NCBI GenBank assembly: GCA_028583605.1
Contig: CM053328.1
Location: 1 to 64,000 of the forward strand
Length of the DNA stretch: 64,000 nucleotides
Origin: Dastarcus helophoroides
Lineage: Eukaryota > Arthropoda > Insecta > Coleoptera > Bothrideridae
Direction of reading: 5' to 3'
Program-made: the position numbers and the translations under genes
Part shown: positions 43,620-54,900 of the stretch, one piece after another
Numbering within the stretch: the first letter of the stretch is position 1
How the letters are laid out: each line of letters starts with the position of its first letter
Notes under the pieces: model-generated
The model's database searches: none
The model's input: the letters and a program-made list of their open reading frames with translations, nothing else
Told to the model about the DNA's origin: nothing

Positions 43620-44880
43620 TTTTAAATTGAAGCGAAAATTTTGGAATCTAAAATTAAACTTTCGAAATTTTTCTCGAAATTAGAGTTTAAGTTCCAATGT
43701 TGAGGACAAACTCGAAATTGTGGGAATTTTTTTAAATATATAAAACTTTTTTCAACATTATGACTTTTTCATCCGGAATTAGGATCTATTTATTCAAAAA
43801 TTTGATATTTTTATTTTAAATTGCGATTTCAAACTAAAATTTATAAAAAAATTCAAGATTTCAAGCTTTAACTTCAAACTGAAACCAAGAATTCAAACAT
43901 TGAGAGACACTCAAAATTTATAAAATAGAAATTCGAGTTTTGACACCGAAAGTTGAGAAAGTGGAAATATGTCTGAGCTGAAAAATTTTGTTTAAATACC
44001 GAATTTTTATAACATATTTTCGACATCAATTTTTTTATGAAAAATCAAACAATCAAGTTAATTTTCAAATTGTACATTAGTTTTTTTTTCATAGTTTTCA
44101 TTTTGATTAGAAATTAAGTTTTTTTTATTTTTAATTGTAATTTTCCTCTTTCGAGTTTCCAAATTTCTAAAAAAACTCGATTGTTTAAGATTCAAAGTTT
44201 CGACAACAAACACTCGAAATTTAGCTACAAAATAAAACTTTTTTTGATTCTTGTTCATTTATTTTAAAATAAAAAATGTGTAACTACTTTTTCATTCTTT
44301 AGGTGAAGTTTCGATGGAGACCTGGTTTACGTCGAAGATATCCTTCGACGAATTTACTGTTTCCTTTCAATATGTTTCACTGAAATATTCTTTGATGGAG
44401 AACTGGTTTACATTGAAGATATCCTTTGGCGAATTTACTTTTACCTTTCGATATGTTTCAGTAAAATATCCTTCGATGGAGAACTGGTTTACGTTGAAGA
44501 TATTCTTTGGCAAATTTACTTTTTCCTTTCGATATGTTTCACTGAAATATTCTTCGATGGAGAACTGGTTTACATTGAAGATATCGGAATTTTGAGAATC
44601 GAAATTTTTAGAATAATCGAATTTTGAGAAATGATGATACTTTGAAGAAATCAGTTTTGATAAAGGAAGGTCAAATTTTATAAAGAAATTCGCAACTTCA
44701 GGAAAAAAATACAAATTTTGTGAATAAAAACGCATTTTGAGAAAAAAAAATCGAAATTTTGAGAAAGTCGAAAGTCGACTTTTGAGCAAGTCGAGTTTTG
44801 AGAGAGTCGACTTTTGGGAAAAATCGAAATTTTCTCAAAAACTTTGAAGTATCAACTTTGATAACGAAAACCAAAGTCAA
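43620..44880. repeat. AT-rich tract with an 84-bp tandem repeat
   Basis: 44318-44590 holds three and a half units of about 84 bp (GATGGAGAACTGGTTTAC, TTGAAGATATCCTT, TTTCGATATGTTTCA), open on both strands by chance of the period. From 44596 to 44880 it matches the unit of the 55.7-58.9 kb array (GATAAAGGAAGGTCAAATTT, AAGTCGAAAGTCGACTTTTG). Confidence 0.7.
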
Positions 44881-44886
44881 GATTAA

Positions 44887-44955
44887 CTTCTTCATGGATT
44901 GGACTGTGTCAAAGAACTACTAATTGTTCTTCTAGTAGTTCTTTGACCCGGTTCC
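44887..44955. repeat. Small palindrome made from the 32.8/36.6-kb retro-like repeat
   Basis: GTGTCAAAGAACTACTA and TAGTAGTTCTTTGAC are inverted around a short centre. The same words flank the hammerhead in the repeats at 32462-32905 and 36601-37109. Confidence 0.65.
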
Positions 44956-45029
44956 TGTTCTTGTAGAATTCAGATTCCGTTTTAAAGTTAGATCAGTATT
45001 TTAATGAATAACTCCAATATACCTGTTAA

Positions 45030-46330
45030 AAAAATTGAAATACAAATCTTGTACCCTGAAACCAAAAAAACTTAAAAACACAACAGAGGTTGCTCTAACG
45101 CAACAGTATCTCTCTGAAGATGATAGCTTTGGTATCGAAACGCGTTAGAGCAACCCCCGTTCTGTTTTTTAATTTTTCTTGATTTCAGGAAACAAAATTT
45201 GTATTTCAAAAATAAATCAGTTAAATTAGATAAAATATGGGACCGAGACTGACTCATGTATTTAAACGAAAATATCTTCAACCCAAAAAACCTTTTATTG
45301 CTCAAAATTTAGACCTTTACTTCAAAATTTGGCTTTTTTTTCGCAATTTAGACTTTTTTAACTCTTTTCTTTTTTAATATCTATTTTGTTCCTAAAATTA
45401 GACTTTTACCCCAAACCTTCCTTTCTTCACAAAACTCGATAATTTCTAAAAATGTTTATTTTTTTCTAATTCGACTTACTGAAAGATTCAACTTATTTCT
45501 CAAAAATTCATCTTCTGCCCATTTTTTAATAAAGAAAAGTAAAAATTTGAAGTAATTGAAGATGTTAAGTAAATTTTTGAAGATTTGGACCTTTTTTCAA
45601 AGTTTTATTTTTTCGAAATTTAAATCTATTCTCAAATTTTACTTTTTTCCAAAACTATATTTTTTCGACTTTCTTCTAAATTACGGCTTTTTTCTAGAAC
45701 TTTCTACATTCTTTTTAAAATTCGTCGTTTTACTAAATTTCGATATTTTACCCAAACTTGACTTTTACTAAACGTTTAGACTTTTATTTATTTTCTGCAG
45801 ATTTGGACTTGTTAAGCAATTTTGGGTTTTTTTTTTCGAAATTTTGGCTCTTAAAATTCGACATTTTATTGCTTCTGCAAACTGCGATTATTTTTGATGA
45901 AATTTATCTACATATTTTCAGAATGTTTGACTTAATCTCAAAATTGAGAAGAAAGGAAGATTTGGGGTAAACGTCTAATTTTAGGAACAAAATAGATATT
46001 AAAAAAGAAGACTAATATAGAGAAGAGTTAAAAAAGTTAAACTTGCGAAAAAAAAAGTAAATTTTGAAGTAAAGCTCTAAATTTTGAGCAATAAAAGGAA
46101 TATATTTTCGTTTGACTACATGAGTCAGTCTCTGTCCCATATTTTGTCTGATTTATTAGATTTAATTTTGAAATAAAATTGAAATACAGAACTTGTCCCC
46201 TGAAACCAAGAAAGATTAAAAAACACAACAAGTTTGCCCTAACTCGTTTCGACAGCTAAGCTATCATCTTCAGCGGACAAGATTTGTATTTTAATTTTTG
46301 AAGACAACCAAGGACCAGTCCGTTCCCCCA
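45030..46330. repeat. Composite long inverted repeat, 1.3 kb, abutting qtc exon 4
   Basis: Outer parts are foldback-family copies (about 45030-45210 and 46172-46330). Inner arms of about 180 bp (45226-45405 and 45978-46160) mirror each other: ACTGACTCATGTATTTAAAC / GTTTGACTACATGAGTCAGT, TTTTATTGCTCAAAATTTAG / CTAAATTTTGAGCAATAAAA. About 570 bp of AT-rich DNA lies between. Transcribed within the qtc intron it could form long dsRNA. Confidence 0.75.
45110..45150 (+). ncRNA. Hammerhead-like motif in the foldback family
   Basis: Stem I CUCU/AGAG, CUGAAGA (45114-45120), an extra U, stem II GAUA/UAUC, GAAA (45137-45140), stem III ACGCGU, cleavage base U45146. All core positions are present, but stem I is only 4 bp and a base is bulged before stem II, so activity is uncertain. 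This is the best-preserved core of the family; the other copies are mutated. Confidence 0.45.
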
Positions 46331-46339
46331 AAAATATAC

Positions 46340-46557
46340 CTGTTATTAATGTCGCCTATTCTCTGCAACAGTTCCTCGACCTTATCGTTATGCTTCTGCT
46401 TCAATTGATACGACTCTTCTTCGTGAGTCCTTATAAGCTCCTGGAACCTTTTCTCGTATTCCATAATTAGTTTATCGTGTTCCGAGCAAGTGCTGCTGCA
46501 GCACTCAAAGGCGACATCCACACATTTATCAACGTATTCTTTCCTGGACTTGTAAGG
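46340..46557 (-). CDS. qtc: qtc-like coding exon 4 (residues 339-411), second coiled coil
   Basis: Starts PYKSRKEYVDKCVDVAFECC after acceptor GATTTTAG, phase 0. It then forms a long charged helix (EYEKRFQELIRTHEEE, LKQKHNDKVEELLQRI) typical of coiled coil. There is a cysteine cluster (FECCSSTCSEH) that might be structural, but no zinc-finger spacing is convincing. It ends with AG before donor GTATAT, phase 2. A hammerhead-type foldback repeat ends only about 10 bases into the following intron, so this donor sits against mobile DNA. The next intron is 11,150 bp (35190-46339). Confidence 0.9.
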
Positions 46558-46609
46558 CTAAAATCGACTTTTATAACGTATCACTCGGAATAAAACAAAG
46601 TAGGTATAC

Positions 46610-47021
46610 CGATCCTGAAACGTCTTCCAAAATTGCGGAATCCTTTGAGGTAACCGACGCGTTAAAGTCATCGAAATGACCAGAGTCTGTATAGGAACTG
46701 TTTAGATCAACGTGGTTTGGTATGGTAGCACAATCGGGGAAGTCCCGCACTGGTGATATTTCTTCGCTGGTGTTTTCCTTGACTGTGATAGCATCGCTCG
46801 AGTTGGATCTTTCTTCTGGTGAACTTAGAGCTGCCTTATACAGACGTAACTCGACCACTTCTTTGGTAAGTTTTAGTATATCGCTATCTTTACGTTCGAG
46901 TTCTTTTTGCGCCTCCTGCAGCAGTGTTTTCAATTTTTTGACCTGCCTATGCGCCCTTTGAGTCGGCGTTAGATAGTCTTCGCCTACGGCACCTGAATGC
47001 TGATTGCAATGAAATACGTAT
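46610..47021 (-). CDS. qtc: qtc-like coding exon 3 (residues 201-338), first coiled coil
   Basis: The first base A after acceptor TTTCCAG completes the Arg codon of exon 2. The frame then reads [20 protein letters not shown], followed by a strongly helical heptad-type stretch ([19 protein letters not shown] and on through [10 protein letters not shown], about residues 225-265), consistent with coiled coil. The second half (about residues 270-338) is acidic and Ser/Asp-rich. It ends at TCG before donor GTATAC, phase 0. The next intron is only 52 bp (46558-46609). The conserved look of DYLTPTQRA followed by the coiled coil is one reason for the qtc call. Confidence 0.9.
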
Positions 47022-47074
47022 CTGGAAAAATGTACGGAATTAAAGTGTTTTATGGAAGGTATCGAATGTATTGT

Positions 47075-47600
47075 TGAAGTAAGGATGTATTATCGAAGGT
47101 AAATGCATTATTGAAGGTGAACATATATTATCGAAGGTAAAAATGTATTATCGAAGGTAAATGTATTGTTACGGGTCGGTTCAAATTAATTATTTACACG
47201 TGAATTGAATAATACCCACTTTATTACCAAACTAAACTCGAAACACTACAACTGAATAATGAACTCACTTATTTATGTTAACTAGTAACTCGCTAATTAA
47301 CCTGACTGACTCTGACTAACACGAGGGAAAGCCGACCGCCTTATATAGTTTTGGCTCCCGGCTTCTACAAATATCCCGCAGATAAGGCTATCGTTTACCG
47401 AAATTTCTGGAACGTTTATCTGCAGTCTGCTTCGTTATCGCGGCCGCTTTCCCCTTAGCAAATCTTTCTAGAAAATTTTCTTACGTACTAAATTCTACAA
47501 TTTACATTTCGTTCCAGTAAATGTATTTTCCTTTGACTATATATTATCTAAGGTATTTTCGAAGGTAAAAATGTATTATCGAGGGTAAATATGTTTTAGG
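47075..47600. repeat. Short tandem array split by a 350-bp insert
   Basis: Units near TATTATCGAAGGTAAAAATG (about 18-21 bp) at 47075-47166 resume at 47527-47600, inside the 588-bp intron between coding exons 2 and 3. Confidence 0.7.
47167..47516. mobile_element. Possible solo LTR (350 bp)
   Basis: Begins TGTTACGGGTCGG and ends TTTCGTTCCA (TG...CA form). It contains CCTTATATAG and is less AT-rich than the flanks. GTAAATGTAT occurs at both borders (47157-47166, 47517-47526), but the flanking tandem array makes this a weak duplication. The alternative is a DNA element. Confidence 0.4.
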
Positions 47601-47609
47601 TATACCTAC

Positions 47610-47836
47610 CTCATGCTTCTACCAGAGAACGTGGTTCCATTTCGAGCTACGCTAGCATGATCACATGACGTTACGCTTAGGTTACTGGTAGTACTTAGTA
47701 AACTTTCATCGTCCCAGTCTTGGCAATGGTTAGATCTGTTAGTAACATGCGGCGATGTGGGAGGTGTCTTAGGGGATGAACCCACCGTATTTGGTGAGTG
47801 GAGGCTATTTATTTTAGTATTCGATAGAGACAGAGA
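47610..47836 (-). CDS. qtc: qtc-like coding exon 2 (residues 126-201)
   Basis: Begins after acceptor TTTGCAG and reads SLSLSNTKINSLHSPNT in phase 0 from exon 1. It is a low-complexity Ser/Thr/Pro/Asn segment (SPKTPPTSP, DDESLLSTTSNLS) with no recognised domain. It ends ...GRSM plus the two bases AG before a GTAGGT donor (phase 2), and the arginine codon is completed by the first base of exon 3. The preceding intron is 11,687 bp (47837-59523) and filled with tandem arrays; the following one (47022-47609) carries a split short tandem array. Confidence 0.88.
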
Positions 47837-48189
47837 CTGCAAACAAATATCTGTTATATGTTTGTTACAGCTCCTGAAATATGATTATTTTATGATTAGA
47901 AGGATTGGTGATGCTAAATTAAAGGTACGGAGGCTGCCCCCCACTGAAAAGTTATATAAACCAAGGTTATTTGCGTAATTAATTCACGTGCACTTAAATA
48001 TTGGTTCATGTAATATGAAAGACGCCTGTACTGCAAAATTAAATTAAAAAATTGGATTGCAAGTTCTAATCTAAAACTTTACACAATTTGCCAATGATTT
48101 TTTGGTGAAACGGACCGGTCCTTGGTTATCCTGATTGATTTTGCACAGACCAATAGGTTTGAACATTCATTAGATTCGAAGTTTGGAAA

Positions 48190-48230
48190 CCAAATACCTG
48201 TTTCGATCTTGTTAGATCTCGTCAGTTTGG
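48190..48230 (-). ncRNA. Type I hammerhead ribozyme, slightly mutated stem III
   Basis: Same core as the other retrozyme-like copies, but stem III reads ACAGGU instead of ACCGGU. CUGACGA, stem II, GAAA and stem I are intact. Confidence 0.72.
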
Positions 48231-48306
48231 TATATCAAACTCGAATGCTAATAAATGTTCCGACAAGTAAGTACTAAAACATTTATTAGCATTCGAGTTG
48301 GATATA

Positions 48307-48347
48307 CCAAACTGACGAGATCTAACAAGATCGAAACCGGTATTTGG
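48307..48347 (+). ncRNA. Type I hammerhead ribozyme
   Basis: CCAAA, CUGACGA (48312-48318), GAUCU/AGAUC, GAAA, ACCGGU, A, UUUGG: the consensus core of the family. Confidence 0.8.
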
Positions 48348-48989
48348 TTTCCAAACTTCGAATCTAATAAATGTTCAAACCTATTGGTCTGAGTATAGAA
48401 TCCTTGTCTTCTGGGAACTCTCCTAGAGAGCAACCGCTTCGCTAGGTGGCAGTGTTTCAACTGTTGGTAGTTCAGCTACCTATGATTCACTATACACGCC
48501 TGGAGGGCTGCATGAATTTGTAGTCTAGGTTGCATTCTTCTTGCATACTGATTGATTTTGATTAAATGATTTTTTATCAAAAGAATCTTAACTTTTATTA
48601 ACCAAAACCTCCACTTATTTCATATTTCAGGGGGCCTTATTTCGAATGAGGTGCTTCAAACGTCGGAAAAAAGTTATAATCTATGGCAGACATTTTTGGG
48701 AAATATGGGGATTACGCCAAAGGAGCCTAACCGATAGAGCTTTTGTACGATATCTTGCATTTTCATGGAGCAGAATAAATCCATTTTATCAACTCAAAAA
48801 TGATCCCCTTCATCACTTTTAGTGGAATTAATCAATTTCGTGGTAACCATCAATCAATCTGATCTTAAAAATGAATGACGAATCATACCTTGCCCAAAAT
48901 TAAGAGAATTCAATCTAATCTTGAAAATGAATGACGAATGCTTAAAATTAAGGCAATTCATTTTGCAGACTTATGTCAGAATTTCGGTG

Positions 48990-49545
48990 CAACAGACTGG
49001 TCCTTGGTTATCTTCAAAAATTGAAATAAAAATCTTGTCCCCTGACACGAAAAAATATTAGAAAACACAACAAAGGTCGCTCTAACGCGTTTCTATAGCG
49101 AATCTATCATTTTCAGGGGGATAAGTATCTGTCTGAAGATGACAGCTTGAGCTAAAGAGATATTATTTCTCTGAAAATGATGGCTTGGCTATCGAAACGC
49201 GTTAGAGCAACCTTTGTTGTGTTTTCTAATATTTCTTGGCTTCAGAGAGTTAATATCTTTCTAGCTCTAGGTCCCAGGCCCACAATAAACTTCTACAAGA
49301 GTTTGAACTTGGGAACTACATAGATCAGGGTATTCATAAAAGATCTCCTTAGGTCGAGGTGCGAAGTGGACGAAGAGAAACACGAAACGACCCATATATA
49401 ATCTAGCTCAAGCTAGCTGTCATCTTCAGAGAGAAACTCATCTCTCTGAAAATGATAGCTTGGCTACCGAAACGCGTTAGAGCAACCTTTTTTCTGTTTT
49501 TTAATCTTTCTTGGTTTCAGAGAACAAGATTTGTATTTCAATTTT
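48990..49545. repeat. Two or three foldback-family copies
   Basis: 48990-49250 and about 49375-49545 carry the arms TTGCTCTAACGCGTTTC / GAAACGCGTTAGAGCAAC and TCTCTGAAAATGATAGCTTG centres (core changed to CTGAAAA). Stray GATGACAGCTTGAGC segments indicate rearranged copies. Confidence 0.65.
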
Positions 49546-49579
49546 CGACTTAGGTCAGAATTAGTTCTAACGAAGTCAA

Positions 49580-50560
49580 AATTTTTAGATGAAAGTAGAA
49601 GTTTCTAAAAAAAAACTAAATTTTTAAAAAAAGCAAAATTTCTAATAAAAAATGCCAAATTTCTAAAAAGACTCGAAATTTTCATGTCAAAACTATCAAT
49701 AAAACTTATTTAATTTGAGATTCAGGCCGAAAATACAAAAATTACTCGAAATTCTTTAAAATCAATTCAAATTTCGAAATTTCAATACTAAGTAAATATT
49801 CTGAAAAAACCGAAATTCGTTAAATAAATTCGGGGTTTGACTCAAAAATTTTCATGTCAAAAATATCAAGAAAACTTATTAAATTTGAGATACGGGCCGG
49901 AAATACAAAAATTACTCGAAATTCTTCAAAATCAATCCAAATTGCCAAATTTCAAGCCCGAAGTAAATATTTTGAAAACCGAAATTCGTTAAATAAATTG
50001 GGGGCCTGACTTGAAATATTTACGTCGAAAATATCAAGAAAATTTGTTAAATTCGAAATACAGATAGAAAATGAAAAAATTACTCGAAATTCTTCAAAAT
50101 CAATCCAAATTGCCAAATTTCAAGTCCAAAGTAAATATTTTGAAAACCGGCATTCGTTAAATAAATTGGGGGTTCGACTTGAAATTTTCACCTCGAAAAT
50201 ATTAAGAAAACTTAATAAATTTGGGATATAGGCCGGAAATACAAAAATTACTCGAAATTCTTCAAAATCAATCCAAATTGCCAAATTTCAAGCTTAAAGT
50301 AAATATTTTGAAAACTCGAATTCGTTCAATAAATTGGGGGTTTGACTTGAAATTTTCATGTCAAAAAATATCAAGAAAACTTATTAAATTTGAGATACAG
50401 ACAGAAAATACAAAAATTATTTGAAATTCTTCAAAATCAATCCAAGTTTCAAGTCTAAAGTAAACATTTTGAAAAAACCGAAATTCGTACAATAAATTCG
50501 GGGTTTGAAACGAAATTTTGACTTTAAAGTTGAAATTTTCGAAAGATATACCATTTTCAG
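49580..50560. repeat. 168-172-bp tandem array, about six units
   Basis: ATTCGTTAAATAAATTGGGG recurs at about 49812, 49984, 50152, 50319 and 50483, with AAAATTACTCGAAATTCTT and AAATCAATCCAAATTGCC in each unit. It lies inside the qtc second intron. Confidence 0.88.
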
Positions 50561-50824
50561 GTGCAATGAACTGGAACCTTTCAAACAAAAATCAAACTTC
50601 GATACAAGACTGAAAAATAAAACTATTTAGTTTAAAAATTTTCGTTTGAAATCCAGACACATAATTTTAATAGAAAAGTGCAAATTTCGAGAAAAATTTT
50701 AAAGAATCAATAATCAAGTTTTAAATATTTTGAAAAATAGGGGCAAGTTTGCATTCAATTAAAAGAAAAACAGCAGCAACTTTGAGTTTGTGTTTGAAAT
50801 ATTGAGAAACGAAGTCAAAGCCTA

Positions 50825-51590
50825 GAACTTGGAGCTTTTTTCCAGTATCTCTCTAAAGATGGCAGCTTAACTATCGAAACGCGTTAGAGCAACCTTTGTT
50901 GAGTTTTTTAATCTTTTTTGGTTTCAGGGGACAAGATTTGTATTTCAATTTTCGACTTAGGTCAGGATTAGTCCTAACGAAGTCAAAATTTCTAGATGAA
51001 AGTAGAAGTTTCTAAAAAAACCCAAATTTCTAAAAAGAGCAAAATTTCTAAAAAAAAAAGCGAAATTTCTAAAAGGACTCGAAATTTTCAAGTCAAAAAT
51101 ATCAAGAAAACCTATTTAATTTGAGATACAAGCCGAAAATACAAAAATTACTCGAAATTCTTCAAAATCAATCCAAATTTCCAAATTTCAAGCCCAAAGT
51201 AAATATTTTGAAAACCGAAATTCGTTAAATAAATTGGGGGTTTGACTTGAAATTTTCATGTCAAAAAATATCAAGAAAACTTATTAAATTTGAGATACAG
51301 ACAGAAAATACAAAAATTATTTGAAATTCTTCAAAATCAATCCAAGTTTCAAGTCTAAAGTAAACATTTTGAAAAAACCGAAATTCGTACAATAAATTCG
51401 GGGTTTGAAACGAAATTTTGATTCTAAAGTTGACATTTTCGAAAGATATACAATTTTCTGGTGCAATAAAATGGAAAATTTCTCTGAAGATCTCTCTAAA
51501 GATGGTAGCTTGGCTATCGAACGGGTGAGAGCAACTTCTGTTGTGTTTTTTAATTTTTTTTGCTTTCAGGGGACAAGATTTGTATTTTTT
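50825..51590. repeat. Second copy of the foldback plus 168-bp array block
   Basis: 50830-50965 foldback end, then the GACTTAGGTCAGGATTAGTC leader and about two and a half 168-bp units, then another partial foldback (51480-51590). The order matches 49440-50560, so the whole block was duplicated and shortened. Confidence 0.75.
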
Positions 51591-51904
51591 AGAGCGCTTT
51601 ATATCAAAATTTTAGAAAACAGAATTAAAAATTGCAAGTTCAAATTGAGAATTTTGAAAAAGAAAGTAACATTTCTAAAAAAAGCCACAACTTATGTGGG
51701 ATTCTTAAAATTTGTAGTTTATATCAAATTTTCGACTTTAATCTGGAAATTTCGGTTTTGTACGAAGTTACAAAGTTTTTGTCAAAATATTAACTTTTGA
51801 AGGAAGATTTCGCCCCAATCCTAGAAGTGAATTAAAATTTTTAATTGAAATTCGAGATTTTAGTCATAAATTTGAGAGAAATACTAACATTTCGAGTTGA
51901 ACTC

Positions 51905-54900
51905 GATATTGTACGAACGTTTTTGTTAATAAATCATCTCTTTTCCAAATTTCAGTTATTTTTGTTTTAAATCATGAGCTTATAAAAAAATCTGACATTT
52001 TCAACATTAAAAATTTCAAACTGAAACTCGAAAAGAAAATATATTTATTTTTCGAGTTTCAGTTTGAAATTTTTAATGTTGAAAACGTCAGATTTTTTAT
52101 AAGCTCATGATTTAGAACAAAAATAACTGAAATTTGAAAAAGAGATGATTTATCATTCTCTTGTTCTCAAAATTTTCACTTTTCCATAAAAAAAATCGTG
52201 CAAGTTTCGAGAAAAAGGCAAATTTTCATATAAAAGTCAAAATTTTCAGAAAAAGACGAATTTTGAGCGAAATTTCGAAAAAAAAACGACTAATTTCGAA
52301 ATAAAAACTCGACTTCTTAGAAAGTAAAATTCGAAGCAAGGGAAATTTTAAAAGAAAAAGACAAATTTTGTGAAGAAAGACGAATTTTGAGAATCAAAAA
52401 TTTTAGTTAAACTCGAAATTTTACGAACGTTCTTGTTAATAAATCATCTCTTTTTAAAATTTCAGTTATTTTGGTCTAAATCATGAGCTTATGAAAAAAT
52501 CTGACATTTTCAACATTAAAAATTTCAAACTGAAACTCGAAAAGAAGATATATTTATTTTTTGAGTTTCAGTTTGAAATTTTTAATGTTGAAAAGGTCAG
52601 ATTTTTTATAAGCTCATGATTTAGAACAAAAATAACTGAAATTTGAAAAACAAATGATTTATCATTCTCTTCTTCTCAAAATTTCCACTTTTCCATTAAA
52701 AAATCGAGCAAGTTTCGAGGAAAAGGCAAATTTTAATATAAAAGTCGAAATTTTCAGAAAAAGACGAATTTTGAGCGAAATTTCGAAAAAGAAAAACGAC
52801 AAATTTCGAAACAAAAACTCGACTTTTTAGAAAGTAAAATTCGAAGCAAGGGAAATTTTAAAAGAAAAAGACAAATTTTGTGAAGAAAGACGAATTTTGA
52901 GAATCAAAAATTTTAGTTAAACTCGAAATTTTACGAACGTTCTTGTTAATAAATCATCTCTTTTTTAAATTTCAGTTATTTTTGTTCTAAATCATGAGCT
53001 TATAAAAAAATCTGACATTTTCAACATTAAAAATTTCAAACTGAAACTCGAAAAGAAGATATATTTATTTTCTGAGTTTCAGTTTGAAATTTTTAATGTT
53101 GAAAATGTCAGATTTTTTATAGGATCATAATTTAGAACAAAAATAACTGAAATTTGAAAAAGAGATGATTTATCATTCTCTTCTTCTCAAAATTTCACTT
53201 TTCCATCAAAAAATCGAGCAAGTTTCGAGGAAAAGGCAAATTTTAATATAAAAGTCGAAATTTTCAGAAAAAGACGAATTTTGAGCGAAATTTCGAAAAA
53301 GAAAAACGACAAATTTCGAAACAAAAACTCGACTTTTTAGAAAGTAAAATTCGAAGCAAGGGAAATTTTAAAAGAAAAAGACAAATTTTGTGAAGAAAGA
53401 CGAATTTTGAGAATCAAAAATTTTAGTTAAACTCGAAATTTTACGAACGTTCTTGTTAATAAATCATCTCTTTTTTAAATTTCAGTTATTTTGTTCTAAA
53501 TCATGAGCTTATGAAAAAATCTGACATTTTCAACATTAAAAATTTCAAACTGAAACTCGAAAAGAAAATATATCTATTTTTTGAGTTTCAGTTTGAAATT
53601 TTTAATGTTGAAAAGGTCAGATTTTTTATAGGATCATAATTTAGAACAAAAATAACTGAAATTTGAAAAAGAGATGATTTATCATTCTCTTCTTCTCAAA
53701 ATTTCCACTTTTCCATCAAAAAATCGAGCAAGTTTCGAGGAAAAGGCAAATTTTGACATAAAAGTCGAAATTTTCAGAAAAAGACGAATTTTGAGCGAAA
53801 TTTCGAAAAAGAAAAACGACAAATTTCGAAATAACAACTCGACTTTTTAGAAAGTAAAATTCGAAGCAAGGGAAATTTTAAAAGAAAAAGAAAAATTTTG
53901 TGAAGAAAGACGAATTTTGAGAATCAAAAATTTTAGTTAAACTCGAAATTTTACGAACGTTCTTGTTAATAAATCATCTCTTTTTAAAATTTCAGTTATT
54001 TTGGTCTAAATCATGAGCTTATGAAAAAATCTGACATTTTCAACATTAAAAATTTCAAACTGAAACTCGAAAAGAAAATATATCTATTTTTTGTTTCAGT
54101 GTGAAGTTTTGAATGTTGAAAATGTCAGATTTTTTATAAACTCATGATTAAGAACAAAAATAATTGAAATTTGAAAAAGAGATGATTTATCATTCTCTTC
54201 TGTTCAAAATTTCCACTTTTCCATCAAAAAATCGAGCATGTTTTGAGGAAAAGGCAAATTTTGATATAAAAGTCGAAATTTTCAGAAAAAGTCGAATTTT
54301 GGGCGAAATTTCGAAAAAAGAAAGCGACAAATTTCGAAATGAAAACTCGACATTTTTAGAAAGTAACATTTTAACGAACAAAGTTTATTTAGAAATAAAT
54401 TGGAAATTTCAAAAGAAAAAGACAAATTTTGTGAAGTAAGACGAATTTTGACAATCGAAATTTTTAGTTAAACTCGAAATATTACCAACATTTTTGTTAA
54501 CAGAGCATCTCTTTTTTAAATTTCAATTATTTTTGTTCGAAATCATGAGCTTATAAAAAATCTGACATTTTCAACATTAAAAATTTCAAACTGAAATTCG
54601 AAAAATAGATAATTAAATATTATTCTCAAAATGTCTACTTTTTCATCAAAAAATCGAACAAGTTTTGAGCAAAAGGCAAATTTTGATATAAAAGTCGAAA
54701 TTTTCAGAAAAAGTCGAATTTTGAGCGAAATTTCGAAAAAAGAAAGCGACAAATTTCGAAATGAAAACTCGACATTTTTAGAAAGTAACATTTTAACGAA
54801 CGAAGTTTATTTAGAAATAAATTGGAAATTTAAAAAAAAAAGACAAATTTTGTGAAGAATGACAATCGAAATTTTTAGTTAAACTCGAAATATTACCAAC

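Larger units (their letters stand above)
48144..48547. mobile_element. Retrozyme-like repeat, copy 3, with inverted hammerheads and 13-bp target duplication
   Basis: 404 bp flanked by perfect CTGATTGATTTTG (48131-48143, 48548-48560). The hammerhead segment is present twice in opposite orientation (48190-48230 minus, 48307-48347 plus), followed by most of the middle region. It inserted at the end of a foldback-family fragment (GGACCGGTCCTTGGTTATC at 48111-48130). Confidence 0.85.

Noticed and set aside
44314..44789. Opposed open frames of 93 and 140 codons
   Set aside because: They come from an 84-bp (28-codon) tandem repeat and the adjoining array unit; no protein family seen.
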